Shown: positions 43,419 to 54,156, numbered from the stretch's first letter. The stretch: 64,000 bases of DNA from Thamnidium elegans (GCA_025201345.1 JAIXMG010000045.1:1-64000); one strand, 5' to 3'. Numbers and translations are program-made. Notes: generated by a model from the letters alone, not told the origin.

Positions 43419-43563
43419 CACTGTGTCCATTCTCAAATTAAACTTGGTGGTACATTTTTTGAAAATAAAATGGAGCATTTAACCAATGAAATTCGAACAA
43501 AGTTTGAATTTACTTTGGAACGCCCTTCGAACTTCAATTGGAACATATTGTGAATTCAGTTCA
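43419..43563. repeat. Left terminal inverted repeat of the 4.4-kb element
   Basis: Pairs with 47671-47793. Differences from the right copy are scattered substitutions and one insertion of about 20 bases after ctcaaat. The shared core runs from ataaaatggagcatt to gtgaattcagttca. Confidence 0.8.
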
Positions 43564-43892
43564 GTATAATAGTAATAAAAAAAAAATATATTAAGAGGGT
43601 AATAACTTATAATATGTAACTAAAGTTATCGAAAAAAAAACCAAGAAGACTCATCTTCAGCTTAAGAACATCCTCTGTTTCACCGAACCTTTACAGTATT
43701 TATTTGATGACGTGTAGTTAGCTTTTTTATTTTGTTGTGATTATCTAAAAGGACGTTTCATGTTTCAAGATCACGCCCTTATTTCGTTAGGTGACAAAAA
43801 TTTATTTATTTTTGGTGTAATCTAATCGCTTTTCTTTCTTTTATTTTCTTTACTTCTTTACTTTATCTTTTACTTTGTCCTTTACTGAATAA

Positions 43893-45598
43893 CTTCATCC
43901 TTCTCATTTTTAACTACGTCCGAGGAATATGTCAATCAGTTACTTAAAAATGCTGATGACTACCTTTTAATCAGTGCTAAAGCCGTTAATAAAAGAATAA
44001 AACAATCGCAAAAGGTACGTGAACCACTTTAATTAACTATATATGGATATGCTTCTAATACTTTTTATTTTATTTATTTTTAACAGCTTTTAGAAGGCAA
44101 TGATAATAATAATAATAGTAGTAGTAATAAAAAGAGAAAAGTACATGCATCCTTATTTTATTTATCTATTAATATTTACTATGATAGGTTAATTTAGAAA
44201 TCGATATAAGAATACCCGGTCTTGATGTCATTTTGGGTGAAGCTATTGCTAATTACACCACCATTTACACCACCTTCAACAAATGACAAGTTTTCTTTTT
44301 GGTACACCACCAGTGTCAATTTATGACCATTTAGAATAAATCCTTTTTATCATGGTTGAATAAACCTCGTTTTATCATGATTAAAATCACCTATTTATTC
44401 CATCTTTTTTTTTCCTTTCCTTTTTTTTTTAACAATGAATTCATATACAAGCAAGTACCTTTTATATTACCAAATGACTAAATATTTTCTTATGATATGG
44501 TGGAATTTCGCTAAATTGGCAATGGCGGCGTAAATGGTGGTGTACCAAGAATTAACCTTTTTTTTTGTAAGTTTAAAACAACCTTTTTTATTATAAACAC
44601 ACTATCACTAACTGGTTTTTTCTAGCTTATCATTTAATTCAATATTAGACGAATCTAATAACAGTTCCGGATCCCAAATGTATTTTTTCAGTGATGATAT
44701 AAAAAGTATTATTTTTAAAAAGTTTAATTCCAAAGATATTACATATAATGATAGAAACAGTCAGTTTCTTTTGAAAAAAAATAAAATCAAAGTAAGTATT
44801 TTTTTTGTTCGTAAGCAGATATTTGAGAAGAAGCTTTATCCTAGTATCCCTTTTATAGACGGGCACATTCCCTTCAGTTAATAAATCTTTGAATGATGTA
44901 GAAAATTACCATCGTAATAGTATCAAAGAAAAGGATATAATTTTTTTTTATGAATACATGTAACTATATATTTCTTATAATATCAAATGAAGTTATTAAC
45001 AGTTTATTACTATTATCATAGCATATCAATGCATGTAGAAAGATCGTGGATTTTTAGAAAAGAGGCTATAAATAATTACAATGAAGCCGATTATCAAATA
45101 AAGTTCTGGGGCTTTATTTTTGAGACCTTTTTCTCGGATAATGAGTCCATCGTATTGCACTGGTAAGTCAAATCATGTAAATTGTATTTATTTCACTTGT
45201 TAATTACATATTTTCAAAGGGGCGACACAATGACATCCCCATGTAAATCATCAAAGATGTGTTTTCCTTTTCTTTTTCCAACAGTTGCAAAGGATATTAG
45301 ATCAGGAATAGAGAAGATTATAAATGGTCTGTCTTTGGTAGAGGTTAATAGCAAATAAATCTTGATAAAAAAAACATGAAACTAAAATAATTTCTTATAA
45401 ACTAATTAGTCCCTTGTTCCCGAACTACGTCGATTGCATGAAACAGGTCAAACTAATAAAGAAGATTCCATGCAAAGAATAATTGATGGATCAAGTAGGA
45501 AGAAGAAGATGAATGTGAAGATTCTTTTGATGATAATAATGAATATGAAGATGATGAAGGAGAAGATCATGATGATGATAAAGAGGAGTGAAGCTGCT
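43893..45598 (+). pseudogene. Degenerate multi-exon gene of a likely Mucorales-expanded family
   Basis: Exon-like pieces with good splice sites read EEYVNQLLKNADDYLLISAK (from about 43920), LLEGNDNNNNSSSNKKRK, VNLEIDIRIPGLDVILGEAI, then SILDESNNSSGSQMYFFSDD (44639 on), ERSWIFRKEAINNYNEADYQ, IKFWGFIFETFFSDNESIVL, HWGDTMTSPCKSSKM across a GTAAGT intron, and VPELRRLHETGQTNKED near 45412, ending in a run of acidic residues (about 45510-45592) reached only by a frame change. The LHWGDT and PELRRLHETG strings remind me of a family of unknown function that is abundant in Mucorales genomes; that recollection is not verified. Stops between the pieces and an inserted repeat show that the copy is broken. 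Confidence 0.42.
44297..44555. repeat. MITE-like repeat, copy 2
   Basis: Left end tttggtacaccacc and right end ggtggtgtaccaag form short terminal inverted repeats. Interior is the counterpart of 1395-1560. It interrupts the degenerate gene at 43893-45598. Confidence 0.5.
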
Positions 45599-46890
45599 GT
45601 CTTTGGTCGGTTTTTTTTTCTGCTGGTTCTATTTCTTTCTATTATAATTCTTTTACTCGCTACTTGCTTTGACTAATAAACTAAACTAAACTTCTTTATT
45701 AATGTAAGAAGTTGTAAATAAGCCTTTCCGTTTACTAATTAATATAAAAGATTTGAATATCAATCATCGTTTAAGTATATGAAGTTTGCAATATAGTATG
45801 TGAGACATACAATAGAAAGACTCCTATACTATTATTAAAAGTCGAAGATAGATTATTTATTAATTGTGTAAAAGACATATACGCGTTTATACTGATTAGA
45901 ATAAATCTGCATAATTAAAGGTAATTATATTAATTAAAAAGTTTCAGTTCATTAGAAGGATGTCAATACAATATATTGACTGAATCATATGGATTGATAA
46001 AGCAGTAGAGAATCAGACTCGTTGAATCATTGGTCTATTAGCAATAGAAGTCGATGTAAGGTCGTTCCTATATTATTGTTGGTATACTTGAGTATTTAAG
46101 TGTAATCAATGATAATAATTGTCGTTGTTATAACATACACAGTATATTCTAACGAGTATTAATAGTGATATTTTTCTAAAACTCATAAAAATGCTGATTA
46201 TTATATAATCTCATTCAGTGGAACATATAATATACGGGCAGGGTAGTTCAACAACATCTACAATATGCTGACATTTGTTTTTTTTATTCATATTGCAAAA
46301 GGTTTCGTTCTTATTTCACCCATTTCTACTGAATTGGCTAGAAAAATTTGGTTCTGCTAAAACGTAGAATTATACTAGTTCTTTACTTCGATAAAAGAGT
46401 CTTTAATTAAGAATGAATCTTTTGCAAAGCCTTTTAAATTATAATTATTTTATTTATTTATTTTGTAAAAAAAAAAACTCTTGTTTCTTCTGCATCTGGT
46501 ATACGTAGGTAATTCATCATTAAAGATCAAAACCAGCAAAGATTCATTTCTGTATTGCCAAACTCTATAGACCATAATAAAGCACCTCACAAAAATACTA
46601 CGTATTTCAAAGCTATCAAGTTATCAGATTGCATTTTGATTGTTAAAGCAATACATTTTGATTATGGGTTTATCAAATTGCAAATACATTTTCACATTGG
46701 TTGATTTTTGCACTTCCATATAAGTCCAAAGCTTTGCTTATTTCCCATAGATGAAGTTATTTTATTTTGATATTCACGCACGGGCACCCAATTTCCAATG
46801 AAGGTAACAGAATCATAGTTGGTTTGCGAAAGTATAACCTGTTTTATCCAAGACAATCATAGTAAAGACAAGAGCTAAACAATAGTATTA
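45599..46890. other. Gene-free interior of the 4.4-kb element
   Basis: AT-rich DNA, no open frame with support. No transposase motif was found on either strand. Confidence 0.4.
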
Positions 46891-46894
46891 TCTT

Positions 46895-47390
46895 GAGCTT
46901 AATTATTTTCGAGCTTACCAAACATTAAAGACATTTCAAGTTGTATAAAGAACATAGATGGACCTAAACTGGTCAAAGGATAGACACCTATCTAGCGGTG
47001 TTCGCACAAGGACCGTCATCCTCATGTTATTCATCTAGTACTTTATAAGTTCGGGCGTATAAACTGCATCATATAGTAAATGCCTTTCATTCGTCATGTC
47101 ACGGAAGACTACTTCTTACGCCTGCGAACTTGTATGCAATGATGGTCACAAAAACAAGCTCCAGGATGCATTTACTGCATGAGCAAACCACTCTTTCAAG
47201 ATAAGCACTGAAAAAACCCATTGCAAATATTCACAAAAGAGCCCACAGAACTGTAGTTAACAAAAAGTTTCAATGGTTTTAATTATTTTCAAGCTTTTCA
47301 AACATCAAAAACATTCCTGCTTGAATAAAGAACACAGACAGACCGAAATCAGCAACAGAGATAAACACTTATCTAGCAATGGTCACGAAA
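46895..47390. repeat. Diverged direct repeat, two copies
   Basis: Bases 46895-47005 and 47278-47385 are similar (ttaattattttc[ga]agctt..., then ...tataaagaacatagatggacc against ...aataaagaacacagacagacc, then cttatctagc). The period is about 375-380 bases. They look like an old tandem duplication inside the element. Confidence 0.5.
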
Positions 47391-47459
47391 CTAAGGTAGC
47401 AAATAGCTATTTTGAAGGTAATCATCCAAAAAGAAATTCAGAAAGTTGTTTATAAACAA

Positions 47460-47520
47460 GGTCTAAACTTGGCGCACACCATTTTCAACGAATCTCAATG
47501 GTGTGCGCTAAGTTTAGACC
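47460..47520. repeat. 24-bp near-perfect inverted repeat (hairpin)
   Basis: The left arm 47460-47483 begins ggtctaaacttggcgcac and the right arm 47497-47520 is its reverse complement with one mismatch; a 13-base loop separates them. It lies about 150 bases inside the right terminal repeat. The arms are richer in GC than the surroundings. Confidence 0.85.
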
Positions 47521-47670
47521 ATAAACAAAATAAAAAAATTATGATGACGTTACTTTTACTCTATGGTAATAAGCTCTTTACCCTAATTAAAGGGGATTCA
47601 TACATAAAAATGATAGTTTTCATAATGATGCTCAATTTTATTTATTTATTTTTATAGAAGTATATGTGTT

Positions 47671-47793
47671 TGAACTGAATTCACAATGTGTTCCAATTGA
47701 AGTTTGAAGGGCGTTCCAAAGTAAGTTCAAACTTTGTTCGAATTTCATTGGTTGAATGCTCCATTTTATTTTGATTTGAGAATGGACACACTG
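47671..47793. repeat. Right terminal inverted repeat of the 4.4-kb element
   Basis: Inverted counterpart of 43419-43563, ending cacactg directly before TA at 47794. Confidence 0.8.
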
Positions 47794-48172
47794 TACAGGA
47801 AAAAAAGAATATGCGTATTTATACATATTTGTTGCTGGGATGACAAAAATAAAACAAAACACCCAATATAGCCTTTTAAGCTGCTGCTTAAAATTCTTAA
47901 TAAAGTAAATTTTGTTAATTGTTCGTATTCGATCAAATATTTCGCACCTGTTTATAATATAGTGTAGAGCTTTTATTGTAAAAAAAAAAGTTAATGTTGG
48001 CGTAAGAACCAAACTTGATTTGCATAATCTTCAAATCCCGTCTGAAACCAGGTATATGAAAAAAGCAGTCTTTTTTTTTTTTTTGCATTTGTCATATTAA
48101 AAAAGTTTTCTCTTATTATTTTTTTTTGTTAGAGCACCCTTTTTTTTTTTTTTGCGCAGATATTATATTAGT
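47794..48172. promoter_or_regulatory. Upstream region of the Yae1 gene
   Basis: No gene seen. Begins at the edge of the 4.4-kb element and includes a poly-T stretch just before the ATG. The element end is about 380 bases from the Yae1 start. Confidence 0.35.
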
Positions 48173-48769
48173 ATGGCTTATTCCGATAACGAAGATATCT
48201 GGGCTAATAGTAGCGACGAAGAGCAAGTTGCTTATGAAAGAAACCTTGCAGAAAAAGAGTGGGAACGTTTACAAGAAGATCACGGCAACGTAAATATATT
48301 ATTACTACCAAAAAAAAACCAAAAAAATTGACTATCTAGTATTTATAGACTGGATACAAGGAAGGAATTGTTGAAGGAAAAGAAGTAAATATGCAAAGAG
48401 GATTTGATAAGGGATACACGGAGGGCCTCGTGATTGGAAAACTAATTGGTAAACTTCGTGGTATGATTAGGTAAAATAAATTTACTCTTTTTTTTATAAG
48501 TGTACACTGTTACTGATTTTTTTTTTCTTAGTTGCCAAATTGTATTTTATAGACAATTATTAAAAAATGAAGAAGCCGCTAAAGAATTAGATACATTGTT
48601 TGAAGAGGTTGATAAGATTGAAGTACAAAATATTTACAGCGTAGATTATTTCCGTGAGAACGGACCAAAGCGAATCGAGAATTATATTTCACCTGATGAT
48701 TATGTAAAGCAATTGGAAGAAAGAGTAAAAGCAACATTAGAACAAGTTGCTGCCAAATACGCTTGCTAA
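48173..48769 (+). CDS. YAE1: Yae1-like protein (deca-GX3 family)
   Basis: Three exons; exon 1 is 48173-48289. Yae1 with Lto1 acts as an adaptor that brings the iron-sulphur delivery complex to the ABC protein Rli1. The key glycine array is visible: TGYKEGIVEGKE, MQRGFDKGYTEGLVIGKLIG, KLRGMI, that is, glycine every fourth residue. N-terminus is acidic (MAYSDNEDIWANSSDEE), normal for the family. The C-terminal helix runs FEEVDKIEVQNIYSVDYF to EQVAAKYAC. Length, about 160 residues, is close to normal. Confidence 0.85.
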
Positions 48770-48923
48770 AAAGATTTCTTTTTTTTTATTCAACTGTATC
48801 TGTATTGGATACATGGCAAAAAAGAAGAAGAAAAAGAAAAAAAAAACTGTACATAGTATAATATCCCCCCTCCCTTCTTTTTTTTTCTTCCTTCCTTCCC
48901 CATTTTATATTATAAAAATAAAA

Positions 48924-50573
48924 TCAAGTACTGGTATTTGCTAATAAATCTGCTTGCTCTTCTTGAGCAGATGCAGCAGAAACAGCAGCCATAATCCAAT
49001 CAATAGAACCAGACACTAAAGTATCTTGATGCTGATGAATAAATTGTAATGCTTCTTGCTGTTGTAACGCACTTGAATTTTGTACATCTATAACCTTTTG
49101 TGCTAATTTCGCTCGATAATCACGCCAACATTTTGTACCACAAAATCGAACTTTACGTACAACTGAAGGATGTCCATGATAACTCTTTAGTTGTACTGAA
49201 CTAATCCATTCCCGTATATAGGGTCCATGACACGACGGACATAACTGAACACTTCCATTTCTTAAATCCATAGCAATATGATCTGGTATCCGTGATAAAA
49301 GTCGATAAGACGAAAGTATAATTACTGCCCGAAGAGAAATTTCTCGTAGAGAGTGAAGTAGAAATGGTGTATCGTACATATCCATTGGCTCCATTGCAAT
49401 TTCATCATCTGTTATTGGTATACTTTCTTCTATCACTGCCACACCTGTTAATAAGGAATTGGTATCATTGTTATCTTCATTTCCAACCAAATGGTACTGT
49501 ATTGCACGATGAGTTATAGCTTGATTTATATCTTGGTGATGCAAAGTGGAGGGCTGGTGTGAATTCTCTCTACTATAATCTTGTGTAGGCTCAGCCCTTT
49601 GTGTCATGTCACGGACAAATTGGTGATAGGCGCCTTGCAGTACAGGAAACTCAATAATGGGGTTTCCCTTAATAATCACTTGTGTACCTGATCGATCCAA
49701 CAGTTCGGTTGGCAGGATACATAACTGATTATTACTTAGATTCAGCAATTCTAATTTTTCCAGTCTTTGAAAATCGGTAGTAATTATTTGCGATAACGAT
49801 GTTATCTGGTTATCCGATAAATCTACAGTCGTTAACTTTGGACACGACCCAAATAGTACAGGCAAGTGATTGATTTGATTATGAGATAAATTAATACAGT
49901 TGAGTAGAGGTAAATTGAGAAAGGTATCAGGTAATAAAGTCTGCAACTGGTTAAAGGAAACATCAAGATCAACTAATCCAGTCATATTTGCTATGGTATC
50001 CGGTAAAGTCTTTAAATGGTTACCTCCGTAAGATGAACCTAATCTGAATTCACGCAAGTTTTTCCAATAACCTATACTATCTGGTAAAACACGAATACTA
50101 TTACCATCTAAACTAAAAGAGACCAAGTCACGTAAATAGTGTGGCATGTCTTGAGGAATGGTTTCTATTTGGTTCTCCGATAAAATGAGAACTTGTAATT
50201 GAACAAGGTTTTGGTATAATTCAGGTGGAATAACAGAGAGCAAGTTGTTGGATAAGACCAGTTGAGTGAGATGAGTAAAAAACTGGAGATGAGTAGGTAT
50301 AAATGTCATCTGATTGCGAGAGGCGTCAAGTTCTAAACAGCTAGTCTCTTGACCTGAACTAATAACTTGAGAAAGGCGGAGTGACAAGTCTTGAGAAGAA
50401 AGGCCTTGTCTACGAAGGAAAACCGCGCTTTCTTGTTCTGGATACACGATCTGATTAAAAGAATCAGATAAGGAGGAACCGCCAGAAGAAGAAAAGGAAA
50501 AGCTAGATTGATCATCTTGACCATAATATTCTACGCCTTTTAAGCATTTTCCGCCAAATAGATAAGTAGCCAT
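48924..50573 (-). CDS. Leucine-rich repeat protein with C-terminal Cys-rich motif
   Basis: Single-exon gene, 549 residues. After an acidic/Ser-rich start come eight to nine LRRs of the Shoc2-like type: LTQLVLSNNLLSVIPPELY, LQVLILSENQIETIPQDM, LVSFSLDGNSIRVLPDSIG, LVDLDVSFNQLQTLLPDTF, LNCINLSHNQINHLPVLFG, LELLNLSNNQLCILPTELL. The C-terminal 150 residues hold a helix (SLREISLRAVIILSSYR) and two Cys pairs (CPSCHGPY ... FCGTKCWRDYRAK) likely to bind zinc. LRRs mediate protein binding; no enzymatic domain is present. Similar fungal proteins exist with this Cys-rich end but the function is not known to me. Confidence 0.8.
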   Translation of the reverse strand: MATYLFGGKCLKGVEYYGQDDQSSFSFSSSGGSSLSDSFNQIVYPEQESAVFLRRQGLSSQDLSLRLSQVISSGQETSCLELDASRNQMTFIPTHLQFFTHLTQLVLSNNLLSVIPPELYQNLVQLQVLILSENQIETIPQDMPHYLRDLVSFSLDGNSIRVLPDSIGYWKNLREFRLGSSYGGNHLKTLPDTIANMTGLVDLDVSFNQLQTLLPDTFLNLPLLNCINLSHNQINHLPVLFGSCPKLTTVDLSDNQITSLSQIITTDFQRLEKLELLNLSNNQLCILPTELLDRSGTQVIIKGNPIIEFPVLQGAYHQFVRDMTQRAEPTQDYSRENSHQPSTLHHQDINQAITHRAIQYHLVGNEDNNDTNSLLTGVAVIEESIPITDDEIAMEPMDMYDTPFLLHSLREISLRAVIILSSYRLLSRIPDHIAMDLRNGSVQLCPSCHGPYIREWISSVQLKSYHGHPSVVRKVRFCGTKCWRDYRAKLAQKVIDVQNSSALQQQEALQFIHQHQDTLVSGSIDWIMAAVSAASAQEEQADLLANTST

Positions 50574-51622
50574 TGTTTTTTTTCTTAAAAAAAAAGAGAG
50601 TTAAATGAAAGAAGAGAGTGTGTGTATGTATGTGTTTATGTTTGTTTTAAATCTAGCCTGTCTTTTTATCTGATTTATAAATACGAGACCCATTAGGTGT
50701 GTACATAGGTAAGTCTGGATCGGGAACCTGCATTTCCCCTAACAAAGGTCAGATCAGTTGCTAGGCAGATGTTGTTGTAGCAGCTCTATTTAAGGATGAC
50801 CGAAACCTGGAAAAAACCCACCCTTATCCAACAGCGGACGGAATAATTACATATCCGGTAAAGAAAAATACTGCTTAAGAAAAAAGCTAATGGAGACGTC
50901 AAAATTTTTTGTAAGTATATTCAAACTATTTACTTATCATTGTATTACTTATAAGTCGCTGTTTATTTATGGATATTTCAGAAAACTATACTATATTGTC
51001 ACTTGGAATAAACATAAATATATATATAATTATACCGTCCACAGTTCGATATAAGAGTATATTTTTTTTTTAGATTTCGGTCACCCTTAAATAGAGCTGC
51101 TACTATAGAAAGATTTCTTTCGAAAGGCTTTCTATATATACTTGTTGACTAGAAAAGAAACTTTTTTTTTAAAGAAAGAGAAAGGAAAAATTATTTCTCC
51201 AGCTTCTACTTCGATATTTTCCTGATTTTCCTGATTAAAAGATGTACGCAGCGTGCTTCTGTTTTTGTTTTATTAAACGGTGCTTCAATATAAAATCGAA
51301 CCTTAATCATTTTGATATATTTTGATCAAGTAATTTGACTTATCTGTAGCATAATCTTAATTTGACAGATATTCGGTGTGGGCAAGTCGCAACCAATGGT
51401 AGTACGTGTATTATAGCGAACGCTCGATTTAAGGGTCGCCCTCCTTAATACAAAGTGTAATAACAAAGACGTGATTAAGAAAGTAATTGGGTATATTCTT
51501 AAGATTATACCCCACTTTAACAGAGCCTCTAAACACCATAGACATATTATACAGTTATTAATAGATGTAGTCTGACATAGCCAGCTTGTATTATTTTCTT
51601 ATACTTTTATTTAAAAACAATC

Positions 51623-51661
<39 letters not shown>

Positions 51662-51674
51662 GATAAATAATGTT
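50574..51674. other. Spacer holding a small inverted-repeat element
   Basis: No gene seen. It contains the element at 50772-51108. Near 51425 the string ctcgatttaagggtcgccct is a weaker relative of that element's ends. A run of about 33 T lies at 51626-51658. Confidence 0.5.
50772..51108. repeat. Small inverted-repeat (MITE-like) element, about 340 bp
   Basis: The left end (from 50775) reads gtagcagctctatttaag then gatgaccgaaac; the right end (to about 51108) read in reverse complement is gtagcagctctatttaag then ggtgaccgaaat. The roughly 30-base terminal inverted repeats match at all but one or two positions. There is no coding frame inside. A solo copy of the same end lies at 11734-11769. 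A clear target duplication was not identified. Confidence 0.62.
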
Positions 51675-54156
51675 TTATGGAAACGTAGTGGGAGAAGCTA
51701 TACGAAGGTACCAATTGTATTCCTATATTTATTTTGATTAGATTACCAGTTTTTTTTTAAAAAAATAAAAAATAGTTGCTTACCTTATTTGTTCCTCTCA
51801 TTTCTTGTACTGCAACATCATGTATCATAGCTTGTAATTGAGCCGTAGTGTATTCACTAAATATCTTTTTCGATTTCAGTACAATAACAAGTCCCATCAT
51901 AGTTTTAGTTTTATTATCTAAAATGATCTATAAATATTGTTTAGTATACATCCCTTCTTTTTTTTTTAAAAAAAAAAAAACTTACATTGATAAGTTGTTC
52001 CTTATTTGAAGTAACGATTTTGTCGATTTCTCTTTGGAATAATGGTGGTTTAATTTTATTGGGTTCGAAACATATAGTTAATGGAGTTGATTTGGAATCA
52101 TCGTCTCTTACTGTTGTGTCATTCACTGTATTCTCTGTTTCAATAATTTGGTTAAAAGGCGAATATCCGGATGGACTGGTATCAACAAGCATATGTATCT
52201 TAAAATCAGATAATGGATGGTTATCTGGTTCTTCTACTGATTCAAATGACGGTCCAAGGATAACTGATTTCATTGGAAAATGTTTGTTTCCAGATATTGG
52301 CCATTTAGCAGGTCTACTAACAATACGACGTCGTGCTCTAGGTCTCTTTCTATCAAGTGTATCTTCATCTTCTGAAAGGTATTCTTCGGGAACTTCCTGT
52401 TTTATTTCATCTTCTTCATCTTCTGAGAGATATCCTTCGGGCACTACCCATTTTATTTCTTCTTCATCATCATCCTAATTCCCATTTATAATTAACATCA
52501 TTAAAAAAAAACACACACACACACACAATATCTTAAAGTAAAATTACCACAATCATTTCTTCTTCATATGTCATATCTGGTAACATATCTTCCTCTTCAT
52601 CATCTGGATCAAGTGTATGTATATCATCTCCATCCACATCATAATCCCATTCCGCTTCACTATCATAATCGTAATCCAAAACACTCGCATCTTTTGCAAA
52701 TGGTCTTCTTCCGCTCACGATTTTACTGTGCTTAGACCAGGTACCATAATACGCAGGTCGGACATCTTCGTTAAACAAAATCAATTTCATCTTTAATGAC
52801 CGAATGTTTTTATACATAGTTGAATCATAAAAATTATTCCTTTCTCCACTACCGGCAGTCGTTGTACTTGCTAACCACGCCTTTCGCATATCTACGTTTA
52901 AACGTTTACCTCTCTTTTTCTTTGTCGAAGTAGATAATTCATTTAAAAACCTTTGTCGTAAATCAATCGAGTTATTTAATCCGACATAAAATAACGTATC
53001 AAAACTAGAACATAATCGTCCACGCGGTTTTCTTGGAACTAAATTGACGTGTGGGGCTCGTTTAAATGATTCGAATAGGTGAAGTGGTTCAATTGGATCG
53101 CTTAGGGCTCCTGTCTCGTTTAATAATAGGTTGATTTTTTCTTCAGCTCGTAAGTTTTGAAATGCATCTGTTAATTTTCTTGAAAACTGAGGGGGGTTAG
53201 TTTAAAAAGTTTTTAACATTTGAAAAAAAAATCTTACTAGTTTTCTTTCCTCTCTTCTCCTTGATGTTACTAGTTTAATTTCTGAAGGAAATTTACTAGT
53301 ATCGTATGCTTGCCATCTATAAATTGATAATCTCTAATACCTAGATCAGTACCAAAAAAAAAAAAAAAAAAAGAAAAAAAAAGTTTCTTTTTACTTACTT
53401 CAGGTATAGATGTTGGAGATCCCTTTAATAATAAAACGACGTCTGCTAATCCATATCTTTCTTGATACGCTGTCACTTTAATGATCTGTCGAATTACATT
53501 AAAAAAAGAATCGCGAGCTATCAAGAGTAAGTTATCAAATACAAAATCAATGGGATTATTTTTTTGTTACCTTCTTGATTACTTTCAAAAGGAGTTAGAA
53601 TATCGTTGATATGATGAGCTAGAGTGTTGAGAGGTTGGTCGCTTTTAATTATTATTTTTTTTTTAAAAAAAAAGGCTAAGTTACATACGCAGATAAAAAA
53701 AAGTGTGCTGTTGTTTTTATTACCTTTCGTGGGCTAATAAAGCAATTAGATCGTTGAAAGGTTGGGGTATATCGGTAGCATTGACACTAGTATGTTCTAA
53801 TTCAAATTCTTGTCTCCAGTCTCTAAATTTTATAATTGCTTTTTTTTTCTTTCGTTAGTATTTACTTTGCTTTAAAATAAAAAGATAAGGGTATATATTA
53901 CCTTGGTTTACTTTTCTGTGATTCTCTGTAAAAAGCCTTTGCTCATGAAAAACTACGTTTCCGTGCTTAATAAATTGATTCTATATTATTGGGGGAGTTT
54001 TTTTTTTAGTATTTAACTTTTTTTTTTACCTAATTAAAAAGGGGTACCTTTAACTTTTTATTCGGAACAGATGCTATTTTATTATTGACAACGGTAAGAA
54101 AAATATATTTAAAAATATAGTGTATATACGTTACAATGATTAACATGCGTTTCCAT
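51675..54156 (-). CDS. RLF2: CAF-1 large subunit (p150/Cac1/Rlf2)
   Basis: About nine exons. CAF-1 deposits H3-H4 behind replication forks. Signature: MKLILFNEDVRPAYYGTWSK then DASVLDYDYDSEAEWDYDVD, the ED-rich CAF-1 p150 motif; N-terminal KHGNVVFHEQRLFTENHR corresponds to the fungal GKVVFKQK segment. Acidic stretches around DDDEEEIKWVVPEGYLSEDE and the C-terminal DNA-binding-like part (STTLPPLTI-type, ending NWYLRIASPTTFP) complete it. I place the start at the ATG at 54156: METHVNH joins across a GTAACG...ATAG intron to SVPNKKLK with a correct phase, which a plain open frame would miss. The start is an inference. Divergent from the Far11 gene, about 150 bases apart. Confidence 0.82.

Larger units (their letters stand above)
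43419..47793. mobile_element. 4.4-kb TA-flanked element with long terminal inverted repeats
   Basis: The left end at 43419 reads CACTGTGTCCATTCTCAAAT; the right end at 47793 reads, in reverse complement, CAGTGTGTCCATTCTCAAAT. Both ends are bounded by TA (43417-43418 and 47794-47795), as expected for a Tc1/mariner-type insertion. The inverted similarity extends about 123-145 bases inward. The interior has no recognisable DDE transposase; it carries a degenerate spliced gene, a MITE-like repeat, a diverged internal direct repeat and a hairpin. It may be a large non-autonomous transposon. The alternative is two independent copies of a short repeat in opposite orientation. Confidence 0.6.

Noticed and set aside
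43456..43540. 27-codon frame (ATGGAGCAT...) present in both terminal repeats
   Set aside because: Differences between the copies change amino acids as often as not, so no coding constraint is visible.
47638..48012. 124-codon minus-strand frame across the right terminal repeat
   Set aside because: It crosses the end of the 4.4-kb element and has no recognisable domain; likely chance.
51987..52478. 163-codon plus-strand frame
   Set aside because: Antisense shadow of the acidic exon of the CAF-1 large subunit (reversed Glu/Asp codons read as Ser).
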